Of a stretch of 64,000 bases of DNA, positions 51,507-60,712 are shown piece after piece. Numbering within the stretch: position 1 is the stretch's first letter; each line of letters opens with the position of its first letter. The translations under genes were made by a program, and so were the position numbers. The DNA lies in NCBI GenBank assembly GCA_019459455.1, contig JAIBEX010000011.1:62001-126000 (forward strand), written 5' to 3'. The notes under the pieces are model-generated. The model searched no databases, was not told where the DNA came from, and was given only the letters and a program-made list of their open reading frames with translations. Source of the DNA: Weeksellaceae bacterium (lineage in GTDB: Bacteria > Bacteroidota > Bacteroidia > Flavobacteriales > Weeksellaceae).

Positions 51507-51839
51507 CTACCTGATAATCTTGTTATTATCGGGACGGAACTTTTCTTTTCCGGTTAGAAGTTCAAAGAAAAAACGAAAATCGGAAATAAGGGTCTGCACA
51601 GGTGCTTTCAAACCGGTGGGTTTATTTTTCTCAAAGAAAACATGTCCAAGTGCCGGCACTCCAAGCAATGTGATTGGAAGGTACCATAAGAAGCGTTCCT
51701 GGCCGGAATAGATCACATAGATCGCAATCCAGATGGTGAAAAAGATCCCCAGAAAATGAAACACCCTGTTCAACGGTTTCATGTGTTGGGTAATATAGAA
51801 TTCATGGAATTCTTCGTATGACGTTGGCTTTTTATCCAT
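51507..51839 (-). CDS. DUF962/Mpo1-like membrane protein
   Basis: This 110-residue protein has two membrane helices (VFHFLGIFFTIWIAIYVIY, FLWYLPITLLGVPALGHVFF). The conserved DUF962 residues are EFHEFYITQHMKPLNRVFHF and GHVFFEKNKPTGLKAPVQTL. The yeast relative Mpo1 is a dioxygenase in phytosphingosine alpha-oxidation using such His residues. In a flavobacterium, which can make sphingolipids, a related role is conceivable but unproven. Confidence 0.8.
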   Translation of the reverse strand: MDKKPTSYEEFHEFYITQHMKPLNRVFHFLGIFFTIWIAIYVIYSGQERFLWYLPITLLGVPALGHVFFEKNKPTGLKAPVQTLISDFRFFFELLTGKEKFRPDNNKIIR

Positions 51840-51929
51840 TTTTAATTTTTATTGATAGGCAGCTGAATGCTGCAGTTTTTATTGGTTCTTACTTTCTGAC
51901 CAGATATGCATTCACGAACATATTATAGT

Positions 51930-53615
51930 TTAGTTCAGGTCACCGTTCAGATCACGCTGGAGCTTGCTGTTTTTCATTCCGTAGAAGAAATAAATCAGCA
52001 GGCCTATTGCAAACCAGAGTCCGAACCAGAACCAGTTGTTGTGCGTCATTCCCGTCAGAAGATAGAGACATGAACTTAGTCCCAGCAAAGGAATGAGGTT
52101 CAGATTCTTCGTAAAGGAGAGAAAAACCAAAACCAGATTTATAAGCAGGTATACAAATACCGAAAACCTGAATTCCCCCTGTTCCGGATCGCTCCAATTC
52201 ATCAGTTCTTGAAAAAATTCCGGCTGCCATAAATAAAATCCTCCTAATCCTCCTAAAAACAGGACCGGGAATATAAATTTTGAATTGATATAAGGCATAT
52301 GGAACCTTCCTTTGAGTTTTTCTTTCCGGGGCATAAGCAGAATTCCGCCATTAACCAGTACAAAGGCGAAAATGGTGCCGATACTCGTAAAATCAAGAAT
52401 AAACGATTTATCGGTGAACAGAATCGGTATTCCTACTGCGATTCCTGTAATTACTGTCGCGTACGAAGGGGTTTTGTATTTTTCATGGATGGCGGAGAAC
52501 CGTTTGGGCAAAAGTCCGTCCCTGCTCATGGCATACCAAATACGCGGCTGCCCCATCTGGAAAACCAGCAGTACGGAGGTGATGGCAATGATTGCAGTAA
52601 CTGAAACCACAAATTCCATCCAGGGAATATTTCCATTTTCAGGTGCAAAAATAAAGGCCAGCGGGTCTCCTACACCTTCAAACTTACGGTAGTCCACAAT
52701 TCCGGTGAGAATAAGGGTCAATGCAATATAAATCACCGTACTCACGACCAGGGAGATAATCATTCCGCGGGGAAGATTTTTCTGGGGGTTTTTCGTTTCT
52801 TCAGAAAGAACACTTAATGCGTCAAACCCGATATAGGCGAAGAACACCCCGGAAACCGCAGCCATAACTCCCGTGAAACCGTTCGGCATGAAACCCTGCA
52901 CCCCCTCGTTGTTTGTGGGCATCCAGTTTTCTGCATTTACATAAAATACACCCACTGCAATAATCAGGAAAATGACCGCAATCTTCAGGATGACCAGGAG
53001 GTTGTTGAAGTTTTTACTTTCTTTAACGCCGATGTATACCAACGCCGTGATACATGCGTTGATGACCAGCGCCGGAATATCTACGATGAATTTAAGTCCG
53101 CCCAAAATAGGGGCCGAGGTCCACGCGTTAATGAGGTTTTTGTTTTCGGAGCCGCCTTCAAAAGCCTTTTTTGCTTCAGGATAACTGGTGGAAAGATAAT
53201 CCGGGATGTGTACCCCTAAACGTTCCATAAAACTTGTAAAATAGTCACTCCAAGAAAATGCGACATAGATGTTGCCGAAGGAATATTCCATGATGAGCGC
53301 CCAACCGATAATCCAGGCCATCAGCTCGCCGAAACTGGCATAGGCATAAGTGTAGGCAGAGCCCGCAACAGGAATCCGGCTTGCAAATTCAGCATAGGAT
53401 AGTGCGGTGAAGCCGCAGGCAATTCCGCATATAATATAAAGCGTAATCACACCGGGACCTCCACGGAAAATCGCTTCTCCCAGACTGCTGAAACTGCCTG
53501 CGCCTATAATGGCCGCCAGACCGAAAAAGACGATATCCCAAACACCCAGAACGCGGTTTAAACCGGTGGAATGATCGGCCTCGCTGTAGTGTTTTCTCCT
53601 GAAAAGTTGGTTCAT
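51930..53615 (-). CDS. APC family amino acid permease
   Basis: This 561-residue permease from MNQLFRRKHY has about 14 helices. The APC signature VWDIVFFGLAAIIGAGSFSS is in helix one, with YAEFASRIPVAGSAYTYAYA in helix three and FFAYIGFDALSVLSEETKNP in helix six-seven. The size, N-terminal RRKH and C-terminal two-helix extra part fit cationic-amino-acid-transporter-like (CAT/YfnA) members. The substrate is uncertain. A TACATTTG -7 element at 53634-53641 (minus) supports the start used, since the earlier in-frame Met lies inside it. Confidence 0.9.
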   Translation of the reverse strand: MNQLFRRKHYSEADHSTGLNRVLGVWDIVFFGLAAIIGAGSFSSLGEAIFRGGPGVITLYIICGIACGFTALSYAEFASRIPVAGSAYTYAYASFGELMAWIIGWALIMEYSFGNIYVAFSWSDYFTSFMERLGVHIPDYLSTSYPEAKKAFEGGSENKNLINAWTSAPILGGLKFIVDIPALVINACITALVYIGVKESKNFNNLLVILKIAVIFLIIAVGVFYVNAENWMPTNNEGVQGFMPNGFTGVMAAVSGVFFAYIGFDALSVLSEETKNPQKNLPRGMIISLVVSTVIYIALTLILTGIVDYRKFEGVGDPLAFIFAPENGNIPWMEFVVSVTAIIAITSVLLVFQMGQPRIWYAMSRDGLLPKRFSAIHEKYKTPSYATVITGIAVGIPILFTDKSFILDFTSIGTIFAFVLVNGGILLMPRKEKLKGRFHMPYINSKFIFPVLFLGGLGGFYLWQPEFFQELMNWSDPEQGEFRFSVFVYLLINLVLVFLSFTKNLNLIPLLGLSSCLYLLTGMTHNNWFWFGLWFAIGLLIYFFYGMKNSKLQRDLNGDLN

Positions 53616-53653
53616 AAGTTTATTTGATGTAAACAAATGTAATAAAATAACCG

Positions 53654-53680
53654 AAAAACCGCTTGCGGGAAGCGGTTTTT
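53654..53680 (-). terminator. Terminator of the thioredoxin-like gene
   Basis: AAAAACCGCTT/AAGCGGTTTTT, an 11-bp perfect stem with a 5-base loop, between the thioredoxin-like gene and the permease promoter. Confidence 0.85.
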
Positions 53681-53709
53681 ATTAAAATTGTCGTCATTAA
53701 TTAATATTA

Positions 53710-54198
53710 TTAATCTGCAATCAGCCGTTTAATTCTTGATCTACGAACCTTAATACTGTTGTTTAAAAAGAAACGGTTGTTTTTTATTCCAAAATAACCC
53801 GTAATGAAGTCTTTTTTCTCAGCAGAAATTTTTTCTGTAAATATTTTATTGAAGGCCTCTTTCCGTAAATTCAGGTTTTCAGGAGATATATTTTTATCAA
53901 TAATGTAAAAATCAAATGGGTAATTTGTTTTAGCCATCAGTTCCTGAACCAGCTCCTCCTTATTGGTGATGCCAATGAAATAAAAATTGATAGCATTGCC
54001 ATGTTTTTCCATTAAATTTTTGTACCCTTCCACGATTTCAATATTATTCTCACAATTGGGAACCCAAAACTGAACAATACTTGGATTGTTGCAGGATTGG
54101 ATTTTAAAAGCCAGTTCATCTGGTGTTAGTGAATAGATTTTTTGTTGAGCATAGGTGAATGCATTCAACATAAGAAACAGAATGATACTATATTTCAT
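53710..54198 (-). CDS. Secreted thioredoxin-fold protein lacking the CxxC pair
   Basis: This 162-residue protein has signal peptide MKYSIILFLMLNAFTYAQ. The segment SIVQFWVPNCENNIEIVEGY aligns with the FWATWCxxC region of TlpA-like proteins, but only the first Cys is kept (VPNCENN). INFYFIGITNKEELVQELM and YPFDFYIIDKN follow the thioredoxin strand order. A classical disulfide exchange is therefore not possible; it could be a binding protein or a one-Cys enzyme. It ends with a basic tail (IKVRRSRIKRLIAD). Confidence 0.65.
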   Translation of the reverse strand: MKYSIILFLMLNAFTYAQQKIYSLTPDELAFKIQSCNNPSIVQFWVPNCENNIEIVEGYKNLMEKHGNAINFYFIGITNKEELVQELMAKTNYPFDFYIIDKNISPENLNLRKEAFNKIFTEKISAEKKDFITGYFGIKNNRFFLNNSIKVRRSRIKRLIAD

Positions 54199-54434
54199 CG
54201 ATTACATTTTAGCAGACTTTATTTAAAATTTCCCATTTGCAAAATATCAAATATCGTAAAAAAGCGAACATGATAAAAGTATTAAAACTGCAGCGGTCTT
54301 CACCGGTGAGTTTTAATCAACGTATTTTAATATAACTTTAACGTTATCCACATGTCCACATTAACGAAAACACTTGTGAGGGTAATAAGTAATCAATATT
54401 TTCGTTGATAAAATAACCTTCCTAAATCTGAAAA

Positions 54435-57392
54435 ATGAATTCGAAGAAAATAGTCCTGGCTGCCGCCGTTTTTTATTATGGCTTCTCCGCAGCTCAGCAG
54501 TCCAAATATTTCAGCGACCGGGACCAATACACGTACAACCTTGCCGAAAACCTCTACCAAACCCGCATTTTCAATGCCTCCCAGTATGAATATGCGCAGC
54601 AGTATTTCTACAATCAGAACCTTTCAAATTCGAAAAAAGAAGCCGCGCAGTTCTTTGACAATGTAATCGGAGTCATTCTGCAGAAAAATCATGCAGAAGA
54701 AGGCCTGGCTGCATTTATAAAGGAATATCCGAATTCTGCATTTTTCGCGCAGGCCAACCTGCCACTTGCCGATTACTATCTTGCCCAGAAAGATTTCCAG
54801 AAAGCTTTGGAAACACTTCAGAACGTTAATCAGTATCAGCTTTCACGCGAAGAAAACTCGGATTATATTCTTAAACTGGGTTACGCCAAATTCATGACCG
54901 GCGACAGCCCCGGAGCGATCCGTGCGCTGGAGGAAGCCTACAACAGTGGAGACACAGAAAATAAAATGGAGGTGGCGTATATGTTGGGGCATCTTTATTA
55001 TGCTGACCGCCAGCATGACAAAGCCTTTCAGTACTTCGACAGTATAAAGACGGACGAGAAATTCGCAAAACTTGTGCGGCCTTACTACGTGCAGATGTAC
55101 TATAACGAAAAAGACTATGACCAGGCAATTGCTGAAGGTACACAGTTACTGAACGAAGATATTTCCGAGGCGTATAAAGCAGAAGTTCATAAAATCATAG
55201 GGGAGAGTTACTTTATGAAAACGGATTACACTGCGGCTTACCCACACCTGAAGACTTTTCTGGAGAGCAAGGAAAGTCCCAGCGAAAGTGACCTCTATCA
55301 GATGGGCTTTGTTGCAGCACAGCTTCAGAAATACGACGAGGCCGTTTCTTATTACAACCAACTGATCAACAGCAATTCGGCATTGGCACAGAACGCATAC
55401 TACCAGCTTGGAAACGCATATATTCAGACGGGTAAGAAACAGGAGGCGCTGTCGGCCTACCGCTCAGCCTACCAAATGACCTATGATACCAGAGTGCAAA
55501 GGCTTGCACATGAGCAGTATGCGAAACTGAGCTACGACATCGGAAACCCGTTCGAGGCCGCTCCCAAGGTGATACAGGAATATATCGATAAATATCCGTC
55601 GGAGAGCAAAACTGCTGAAATGAGGAGATTACTCGTAAAATCTTATCTTTATTCGGGTAGCTACAAAGAAACCCTTGCAGCAATCGATAAATTACAGAAT
55701 TCAACACCGGAAACCGATAAGATTGATCAGGAGGTGTCCTATTTATTGGGTACCGAAGAGTTCAACAAAGGTAATTTCGATGAAGCGGAACGTTATTTCT
55801 TAAGAAGTCTGGAATTCAGCATTAATAAGGAGTTTAACAGCAGGGCAACCTATTGGCTCGGGCAGACTTATTATCAGAAGGAGAATTATCCTTCGGCGAT
55901 CGTACGTTATGAAAATTTACTAAGTACTTCCGGCTTTCCGGAAAAACAGCAACTGACCTACGATTTGGGCTATGCCTATTTCAAAGCCAAAGATTTCACC
56001 AGAGCTCAGCAATATTTCAGGGAATATTTAAAGAATCCAAAACCCGAGTTTAGGAACGATGCTGAACTGCGCCTTGCGGATACCCACTACGCGAACAACG
56101 AACTTTCCGAGGCAATCGCAATCTATGACAAATCCGAAAATATTGATGATTACACGCTTTTCCAGAAGGCGATGGCACTTGGTTTCCAGGGAAACAGCAG
56201 TGAGAAAATGGTCACCATGAAAAATCTGGTAGCCCGATATCCAACTTCTGATTATGCAGATGATGCACAGTACGAAATTGCCGTTGCCTATGCAGCTGGC
56301 GATGATTTTGTAAATTCCAACGATTATTTCGGACGGGTAATTAAAAACAGCAACGATAGGGATTTGGTAGCCAACGCGCAGATTTACAGGGCCCAAAACT
56401 ATATAGACCAGAATGATGATACCAAAGCCCTCGCGGAACTTAAAGCCCTCGGTACCCAATATAAAAACACGGCCTACGCCTCAAAAGTGGTACAGGCTTC
56501 CCGTCCGCTCTACCTGAAAACGGGCGATGTTACAGGTTATGAAGCCTTCGCCGCCTCGCTGGGCGTGCGGATTGAGTCTTCCGAAATTGATGAGATCAAC
56601 CTTTATTCCGCGAAGCAGTTTTATACCAGTAAAGAGTATAGTAAGGCGATTCCGCTTTATGAAAAATATTTAAGCCAGAATCCTACAGGAGAGGGGCTTT
56701 ACCAGGCGCAGTACGAACTCGGGGAGAGTTATTACCAAACCAAGAATACGACCAAGGCCGTTCTTGTCCTCCAGGATGTCGCTGCCGTGCAAAACGATTA
56801 CCAGCAGGATGCGCAGACCCGGATTGCCCAGATTTTCCTTGCACAGGGAAATACCGTGGAAGCTAAAAAATACCTTCTTGATCTTTCGGTTTCAGAAAAT
56901 GTAAACATCAGGAATTTTGCGAATGTGGAACTCATGAAAATCTATGCGGATGAGAAGAACTTCAGCGAGGCAGAAAAACTTGCAGACCAGGTACTTTCAA
57001 ATCCTAAGAATTCGTCAGCTGTTATGGAAAGTGCACGTGTGATTAAGGCAAGAAGTCTTATGAACAGTGGCAAAGACGCCCAGGCTGCTTACGCAGCACT
57101 GGAAAAATCTTCAAATTCCGAGGTGGCTGCTGAAGCACTTTATGCCAAGGCATTCTATCAGAACAAAGCTAAATCTTATAAAGCCTCCAACGAAACGATT
57201 TTTAAACTCGCCAATAACTATGCTTCCGAAGATTACTGGGGCGCCAAAGCCCTTGTGGTGATGGCCCGAAATTATATCGGCCTGAAAGATAACTACCAGG
57301 CAAGTTATACCGTCGATCAAATCATCGCCAATTACCAGGATTTCCCGGAAATCGTAGCCGAGGCCAGAGAAGTAAAGAAATTAATTAAGTAA
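54435..57392 (+). CDS. Large secreted tetratricopeptide-repeat protein
   Basis: This 985-residue protein has signal peptide KIVLAAAVFYYGFSAAQ and no lipobox. The whole mature chain is made of TPR/Sel1-like helical repeats, for example LADYYLAQKDFQKALETLQN, YMLGHLYYADRQHDKAFQYF, YWLGQTYYQKENYPSAIVRY, YDLGYAYFKAKDFTRAQQYF and YELGESYYQTKNTTKAVLVL. It probably acts as a periplasmic or outer-membrane-attached scaffold. The next gene, an outer-membrane barrel, follows after 72 bases on the same strand and is the likely partner. It resembles SprE/PorW T9SS proteins only in being TPR-rich; those are lipoproteins, this is not. Confidence 0.8.
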   Translation: MNSKKIVLAAAVFYYGFSAAQQSKYFSDRDQYTYNLAENLYQTRIFNASQYEYAQQYFYNQNLSNSKKEAAQFFDNVIGVILQKNHAEEGLAAFIKEYPNSAFFAQANLPLADYYLAQKDFQKALETLQNVNQYQLSREENSDYILKLGYAKFMTGDSPGAIRALEEAYNSGDTENKMEVAYMLGHLYYADRQHDKAFQYFDSIKTDEKFAKLVRPYYVQMYYNEKDYDQAIAEGTQLLNEDISEAYKAEVHKIIGESYFMKTDYTAAYPHLKTFLESKESPSESDLYQMGFVAAQLQKYDEAVSYYNQLINSNSALAQNAYYQLGNAYIQTGKKQEALSAYRSAYQMTYDTRVQRLAHEQYAKLSYDIGNPFEAAPKVIQEYIDKYPSESKTAEMRRLLVKSYLYSGSYKETLAAIDKLQNSTPETDKIDQEVSYLLGTEEFNKGNFDEAERYFLRSLEFSINKEFNSRATYWLGQTYYQKENYPSAIVRYENLLSTSGFPEKQQLTYDLGYAYFKAKDFTRAQQYFREYLKNPKPEFRNDAELRLADTHYANNELSEAIAIYDKSENIDDYTLFQKAMALGFQGNSSEKMVTMKNLVARYPTSDYADDAQYEIAVAYAAGDDFVNSNDYFGRVIKNSNDRDLVANAQIYRAQNYIDQNDDTKALAELKALGTQYKNTAYASKVVQASRPLYLKTGDVTGYEAFAASLGVRIESSEIDEINLYSAKQFYTSKEYSKAIPLYEKYLSQNPTGEGLYQAQYELGESYYQTKNTTKAVLVLQDVAAVQNDYQQDAQTRIAQIFLAQGNTVEAKKYLLDLSVSENVNIRNFANVELMKIYADEKNFSEAEKLADQVLSNPKNSSAVMESARVIKARSLMNSGKDAQAAYAALEKSSNSEVAAEALYAKAFYQNKAKSYKASNETIFKLANNYASEDYWGAKALVVMARNYIGLKDNYQASYTVDQIIANYQDFPEIVAEAREVKKLIK

Positions 57393-57464
57393 CAGTCCCC
57401 ATAAATTATAGAGCAAATTACCAACTCCGTGTTTTGCGTGAGCCCTGTAGTTAAAATGAGTATT

Positions 57465-59234
57465 ATGAAGAAAAGAGTTCAAATTTTATCCCTGCTGTTT
57501 TTAGGAATCTCGCAAATCGCTTTTTCCCAGATCAAGGAAGAAAAACTGATATTGGACCGGAAAAGGGAACCGGAGGTGAAGAAGATTGAAAAGAAGAAGA
57601 CCTCTGTGGAGACCATCAAGAATTATCCGCCGGAAGAGAAATCACAGAATCCGGTAAATTATGACCTGACCAATGTTCCTGCGGTTTCCGATTTTACCAC
57701 CTCAACCATCGAAGGCGAAGATATTTCCCCGAAACTGGGAGTGGATTATCAGCGCAACTATCTGCAGTTTGGAATGGGAAACTATGGTAAAGTCCTTTTT
57801 GACGGTAATGTTTCGTATGTTATGGAAAACAAGACCGAGGTGGGTGCCGATGCACATGTGCTCTCAACGAGCGGGCTGATGAAAGATTACCCCTGGGACA
57901 GTAATTCCAGTAAACTGGACTTGGGTGCTTTCCTGAATTCTTACGGCGAAAAGGGGAAATTTAATGTGAATGCAGGTTTTGGTTCGCACGATTACAACTA
58001 CTACGGGATTTACGCCCTTCAGCCGGCTGAAGACATCAACCTGAAACAGCAGGTGCAGAACATCGCCCTGAACGGTTATTACGATCATTATTCCAATGAA
58101 ATTCTGAACGACATAAGGCTTAAAACTTCATTTGTTACCGATAAGTTCAATGCAAAGGAGACCTATGGAGCGGTGGACCTTAATCTTTCAAAACACCGGG
58201 TAAAATTCCCGATTGAGGGTGTGGAGTTTAATGCTGACCTGGGATTGGGTGTCGAAACCCTGGATGCTCAGTTCGACCTGCTTGATAAAAACAGTTCAAA
58301 TTATTTTGAAGGATTCATAGAACCGAAACTGTCCTTTTTCAGAGGCAAATCCTATTTGATGATAGGTTCCGGTTTCAGCTTCCTCAATTCAAAAACGGGC
58401 ACCAACATGATTCCGGAAACACTTGCGACGAACAAAAGCTACTGGTTTCCGAGAGCAGAAATATTTTTCGCCGGCTCCGAGTTGGCAAATCTCTATCTGG
58501 GTGTTGACGGTGGTTTAAAACACAATACCTATGCATCGATGCTGGAGGAAAATCCTTATCTGGTCTCCGATCAGCAGATACGTCCTACCGAGACAAAATA
58601 CAGGGTTTATTTTGGGATCAGGGGAGATGTGAATCAGAATATCAAATATGACGTTTCTGCCGGTTTTGCTAAGGTGAACGACATCATGTTCTTCAAGGGC
58701 AACAGCATCTTTGATATGGATAATACGCTGAACCGCTCGGCCTATAATTTTGCAAATACGTTCTCAGCGGCTTATGACAACGGGTCTGTAAATGAAGTGA
58801 AAGCTTCCCTCCAGTATTTTCCGTTGGAAAATCTGGCCCTGGACGGCGACTTCAGCTATAATTTTTTCAGATTGAACAATTATGATGAAATCTATAATAA
58901 ACCTTTGGTGAGTGCAGGAATAGGAGCAAAATATACGATGCTTGACAAGAAACTGCTGCTCGGTTTCAAAGGATTTTTTGAGAGTGAGAAAACCACTAAT
59001 TACTTTGAAATTCAGCCCGATGTTGTATCACCTGAACAATATTATGTTACCGAATATACCAATGGAAAGGTGGGTGGATATGCAGATCTGAACCTTTCGG
59101 CAGAGTATAAGGCGCATAAAAATGTCAGCGTCTTCGTTATGGGAAACAATCTGCTGAACAACAAATACGAAAACTACAAAGCATACCGTGTTCTTGGCGC
59201 TCAGTTTCTGGGTGGCCTGAAGGTCAGTTTCTAA
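57465..59234 (+). CDS. TonB-receptor-like outer-membrane barrel without a clear plug
   Basis: This protein is about 589 residues from MKKRVQILSLLFLGISQIAFSQ (signal peptide). The mature N-terminus is highly charged (EEKLILDRKREPEVKKIEKK). Then come barrel strands such as YLQFGMGNYGKVLFDGNVSY, FNVNAGFGSHDYNYYGIYAL, LDGDFSYNFFRLNNYDEIYN and the final NVSVFVMGNNLLNNKYENY-KAY...GLKVSF. The NNLLNNKYE end is typical of TonB-dependent receptors, yet I see no plug-domain motif in the first 150 residues. It is paired with the TPR gene; function unknown. Confidence 0.7.
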   Translation: MKKRVQILSLLFLGISQIAFSQIKEEKLILDRKREPEVKKIEKKKTSVETIKNYPPEEKSQNPVNYDLTNVPAVSDFTTSTIEGEDISPKLGVDYQRNYLQFGMGNYGKVLFDGNVSYVMENKTEVGADAHVLSTSGLMKDYPWDSNSSKLDLGAFLNSYGEKGKFNVNAGFGSHDYNYYGIYALQPAEDINLKQQVQNIALNGYYDHYSNEILNDIRLKTSFVTDKFNAKETYGAVDLNLSKHRVKFPIEGVEFNADLGLGVETLDAQFDLLDKNSSNYFEGFIEPKLSFFRGKSYLMIGSGFSFLNSKTGTNMIPETLATNKSYWFPRAEIFFAGSELANLYLGVDGGLKHNTYASMLEENPYLVSDQQIRPTETKYRVYFGIRGDVNQNIKYDVSAGFAKVNDIMFFKGNSIFDMDNTLNRSAYNFANTFSAAYDNGSVNEVKASLQYFPLENLALDGDFSYNFFRLNNYDEIYNKPLVSAGIGAKYTMLDKKLLLGFKGFFESEKTTNYFEIQPDVVSPEQYYVTEYTNGKVGGYADLNLSAEYKAHKNVSVFVMGNNLLNNKYENYKAYRVLGAQFLGGLKVSF

Positions 59235-59255
59235 AAAGTAAATAGGATCAGAAAT

Positions 59256-59287
59256 ACCGTTTCAATGAGTTGGGACGGTTTTTTTGT
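59256..59287 (+). terminator. Terminator of the TPR/outer-membrane-barrel operon
   Basis: ACCGT...ACGGT with inner CAA/TTG pairing, followed by seven T, 21 bases behind the stop. Confidence 0.8.
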
Positions 59288-59346
59288 TGAAGGAACTTCG
59301 GCAATTCAAACTTATTAAATTAAATTTGTTCTATAAAAATTAGACT

Positions 59347-59802
59347 ATGGAGAATGTGTTTGACATTAAAGACAGCCAAAATTACATTGACAGAATCAAC
59401 CGCCTTTCACCCGAAACCCAGCGGCAATGGGGTAAGATGAGTGCAGACCAGGTTCTTGCCCATTTAAATGTTGCGTATTCCTTTATTTTTGAAGCAGAAA
59501 AACAAAAAAAGCCCGGCGCAATTGCCAAATTCTTCCTGAAGAATTTTGTAAAGCCAAAGGTGGTGAACGCTATCCCGTATAAGCAGAGTTTACCAACAAG
59601 TCCCGTTTTCATCATCTCGGACCATAGAAACTTTGAGGAGGAAAAAAAGAAGCTCATCGGAAACATCCAGCGTGTTCAGCAGTTGGGAAGGGAGGCTTTT
59701 GAAGGAAAAGAGAATTCCAGTTTTGGAGTTTTGAGTGCTCAGGAATGGAACAACATGCTTGCAAAGCACCTGAACCATCATCTTAAACAGTTCGGAGTAT
59801 AA
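59347..59802 (+). CDS. DUF1569 (DinB-superfamily) protein
   Basis: This 151-residue soluble protein matches DUF1569: RINRLSPETQRQWGKMSADQ, VLAHLNVAYSFIFEAEKQKK, the KPFLKNFVKPKV-like middle, and the end LSAQEWNNMLAKHLNHHLKQF. The His residues (AHL, KHLNHHL) lie where DinB-fold proteins bind a metal. The function is unknown. A TAAATTTG -7 element lies at 59321-59328. It appears to start the run of small genes to 61.6 kb. Confidence 0.78.
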   Translation: MENVFDIKDSQNYIDRINRLSPETQRQWGKMSADQVLAHLNVAYSFIFEAEKQKKPGAIAKFFLKNFVKPKVVNAIPYKQSLPTSPVFIISDHRNFEEEKKKLIGNIQRVQQLGREAFEGKENSSFGVLSAQEWNNMLAKHLNHHLKQFGV

Positions 59803-59826
59803 AACACATTTTAAAAAACAGATTTT

Positions 59827-60297
59827 ATGAGAAAATTATTTTTGCTGTTTCTGCTCATCAGCGCTTTTGCCTTTGCCCAAATGCCAAATGTTTCCAAGGT
59901 TTGGCTTAATAACAGTCAATTTTATTCAGGAACCATCGGTAACAGCAACACGCCCCTGAAACTTAAAATTCTTCTTTCCCAACAGGACCGGAAAAATGAC
60001 CAGGAATATTTTGTTTCGGGGATTTCCGTAGTGGAGAGAAACCTGTCCAATTTTGAAGGTAAGCTAAAGATTACCAAATATAAAAGTGGAAAGAAACGGA
60101 ATACCGTTTTTGGTGAATATGATTTTGCCGAAGAGCCCAAGGGCAAACACTCCGGAACCTTTAAAGGAAAATTTGTTTACACCTTTAAGTGGAACAGGAA
60201 ATCCGAAACGGTTGAAAGTCAGTACCTGGAATTCATTGGAAACTGGAAGAGTTATGACGGTACATTAACTTATAAAACGAACTGGAAAAATCAATAA
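59827..60297 (+). CDS. Secreted hypothetical protein
   Basis: This 156-residue protein has signal peptide MRKLFLLFLLISAFAFAQ. The mature part has a beta-rich, basic sequence (SKVWLNNSQFYSGTIGNSN, LKLKILLSQQDRKNDQEYF, KHSGTFKGKFVYTFKWNRKS, YLEFIGNWKSYDGTLTYKTN). No named domain was recognised. It lies 24 bases after the DUF1569 gene and 2 bases before the next membrane protein gene, so it belongs to the same operon. Confidence 0.65.
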   Translation: MRKLFLLFLLISAFAFAQMPNVSKVWLNNSQFYSGTIGNSNTPLKLKILLSQQDRKNDQEYFVSGISVVERNLSNFEGKLKITKYKSGKKRNTVFGEYDFAEEPKGKHSGTFKGKFVYTFKWNRKSETVESQYLEFIGNWKSYDGTLTYKTNWKNQ

Positions 60298-60299
60298 CT

Positions 60300-60710
60300 A
60301 TGGTAAGAAAAATTTTAGCCGTCCCCGCAGGGCTTCTCGCCGGCGGAATCGGCATTTTTTTAATTGAGGCGCTCGGTCATCAGCTTTATCCCCTTCCCGC
60401 AGGTATGAATCAGAATGACATGGAGGGCATGAAAACGTATGTAACTACGGCTCCCTTTATGGCGCTCTTTTTTGTGATTATTGCATATGCGGTGGGTGCG
60501 CTGGTATCGGGCTTTGTTTCTACAAAAGTTGCGGCGGATCGCAGCAAGCTCTATGCTTTGCTCTGCGGACTTATATTCCTTGTACAGTCTATTTATATGA
60601 TGTATTCTCTGCCTACACCTACGTGGTTCTGGATTGCAGGTATACTGGTCTGGTTCATCGTGCTGGTAGGTTACAGGCTGGCAGTCAATAACATCGTTAA
60701 AACAGATTAG
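60300..60710 (+). CDS. Four-helix membrane protein, hypothetical
   Basis: This 136-residue protein has four hydrophobic helices (ILAVPAGLLAGGIGIFLIEAL, FMALFFVIIAYAVGALVSGFV, LYALLCGLIFLVQSIYMMYS, FWIAGILVWFIVLVGYRLAV). The GLLAGGIGIFLIEALGHQLYPLPAG stretch, split here as GLLAGGIGIFLIEA and GHQLYPLPAG, recurs in uncharacterised small membrane proteins of Bacteroidota. No function is known. It lies between the secreted protein and the VOC gene, 2 bases from each. Confidence 0.65.
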   Translation: MVRKILAVPAGLLAGGIGIFLIEALGHQLYPLPAGMNQNDMEGMKTYVTTAPFMALFFVIIAYAVGALVSGFVSTKVAADRSKLYALLCGLIFLVQSIYMMYSLPTPTWFWIAGILVWFIVLVGYRLAVNNIVKTD

Positions 60711-60712
60711 TT

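Noticed and set aside
54199-54434. Gap before the TPR gene as a site for a small gene or RNA
   Set aside because: AT-rich and without a frame over about 30 codons, a clear hairpin, or a full promoter match.
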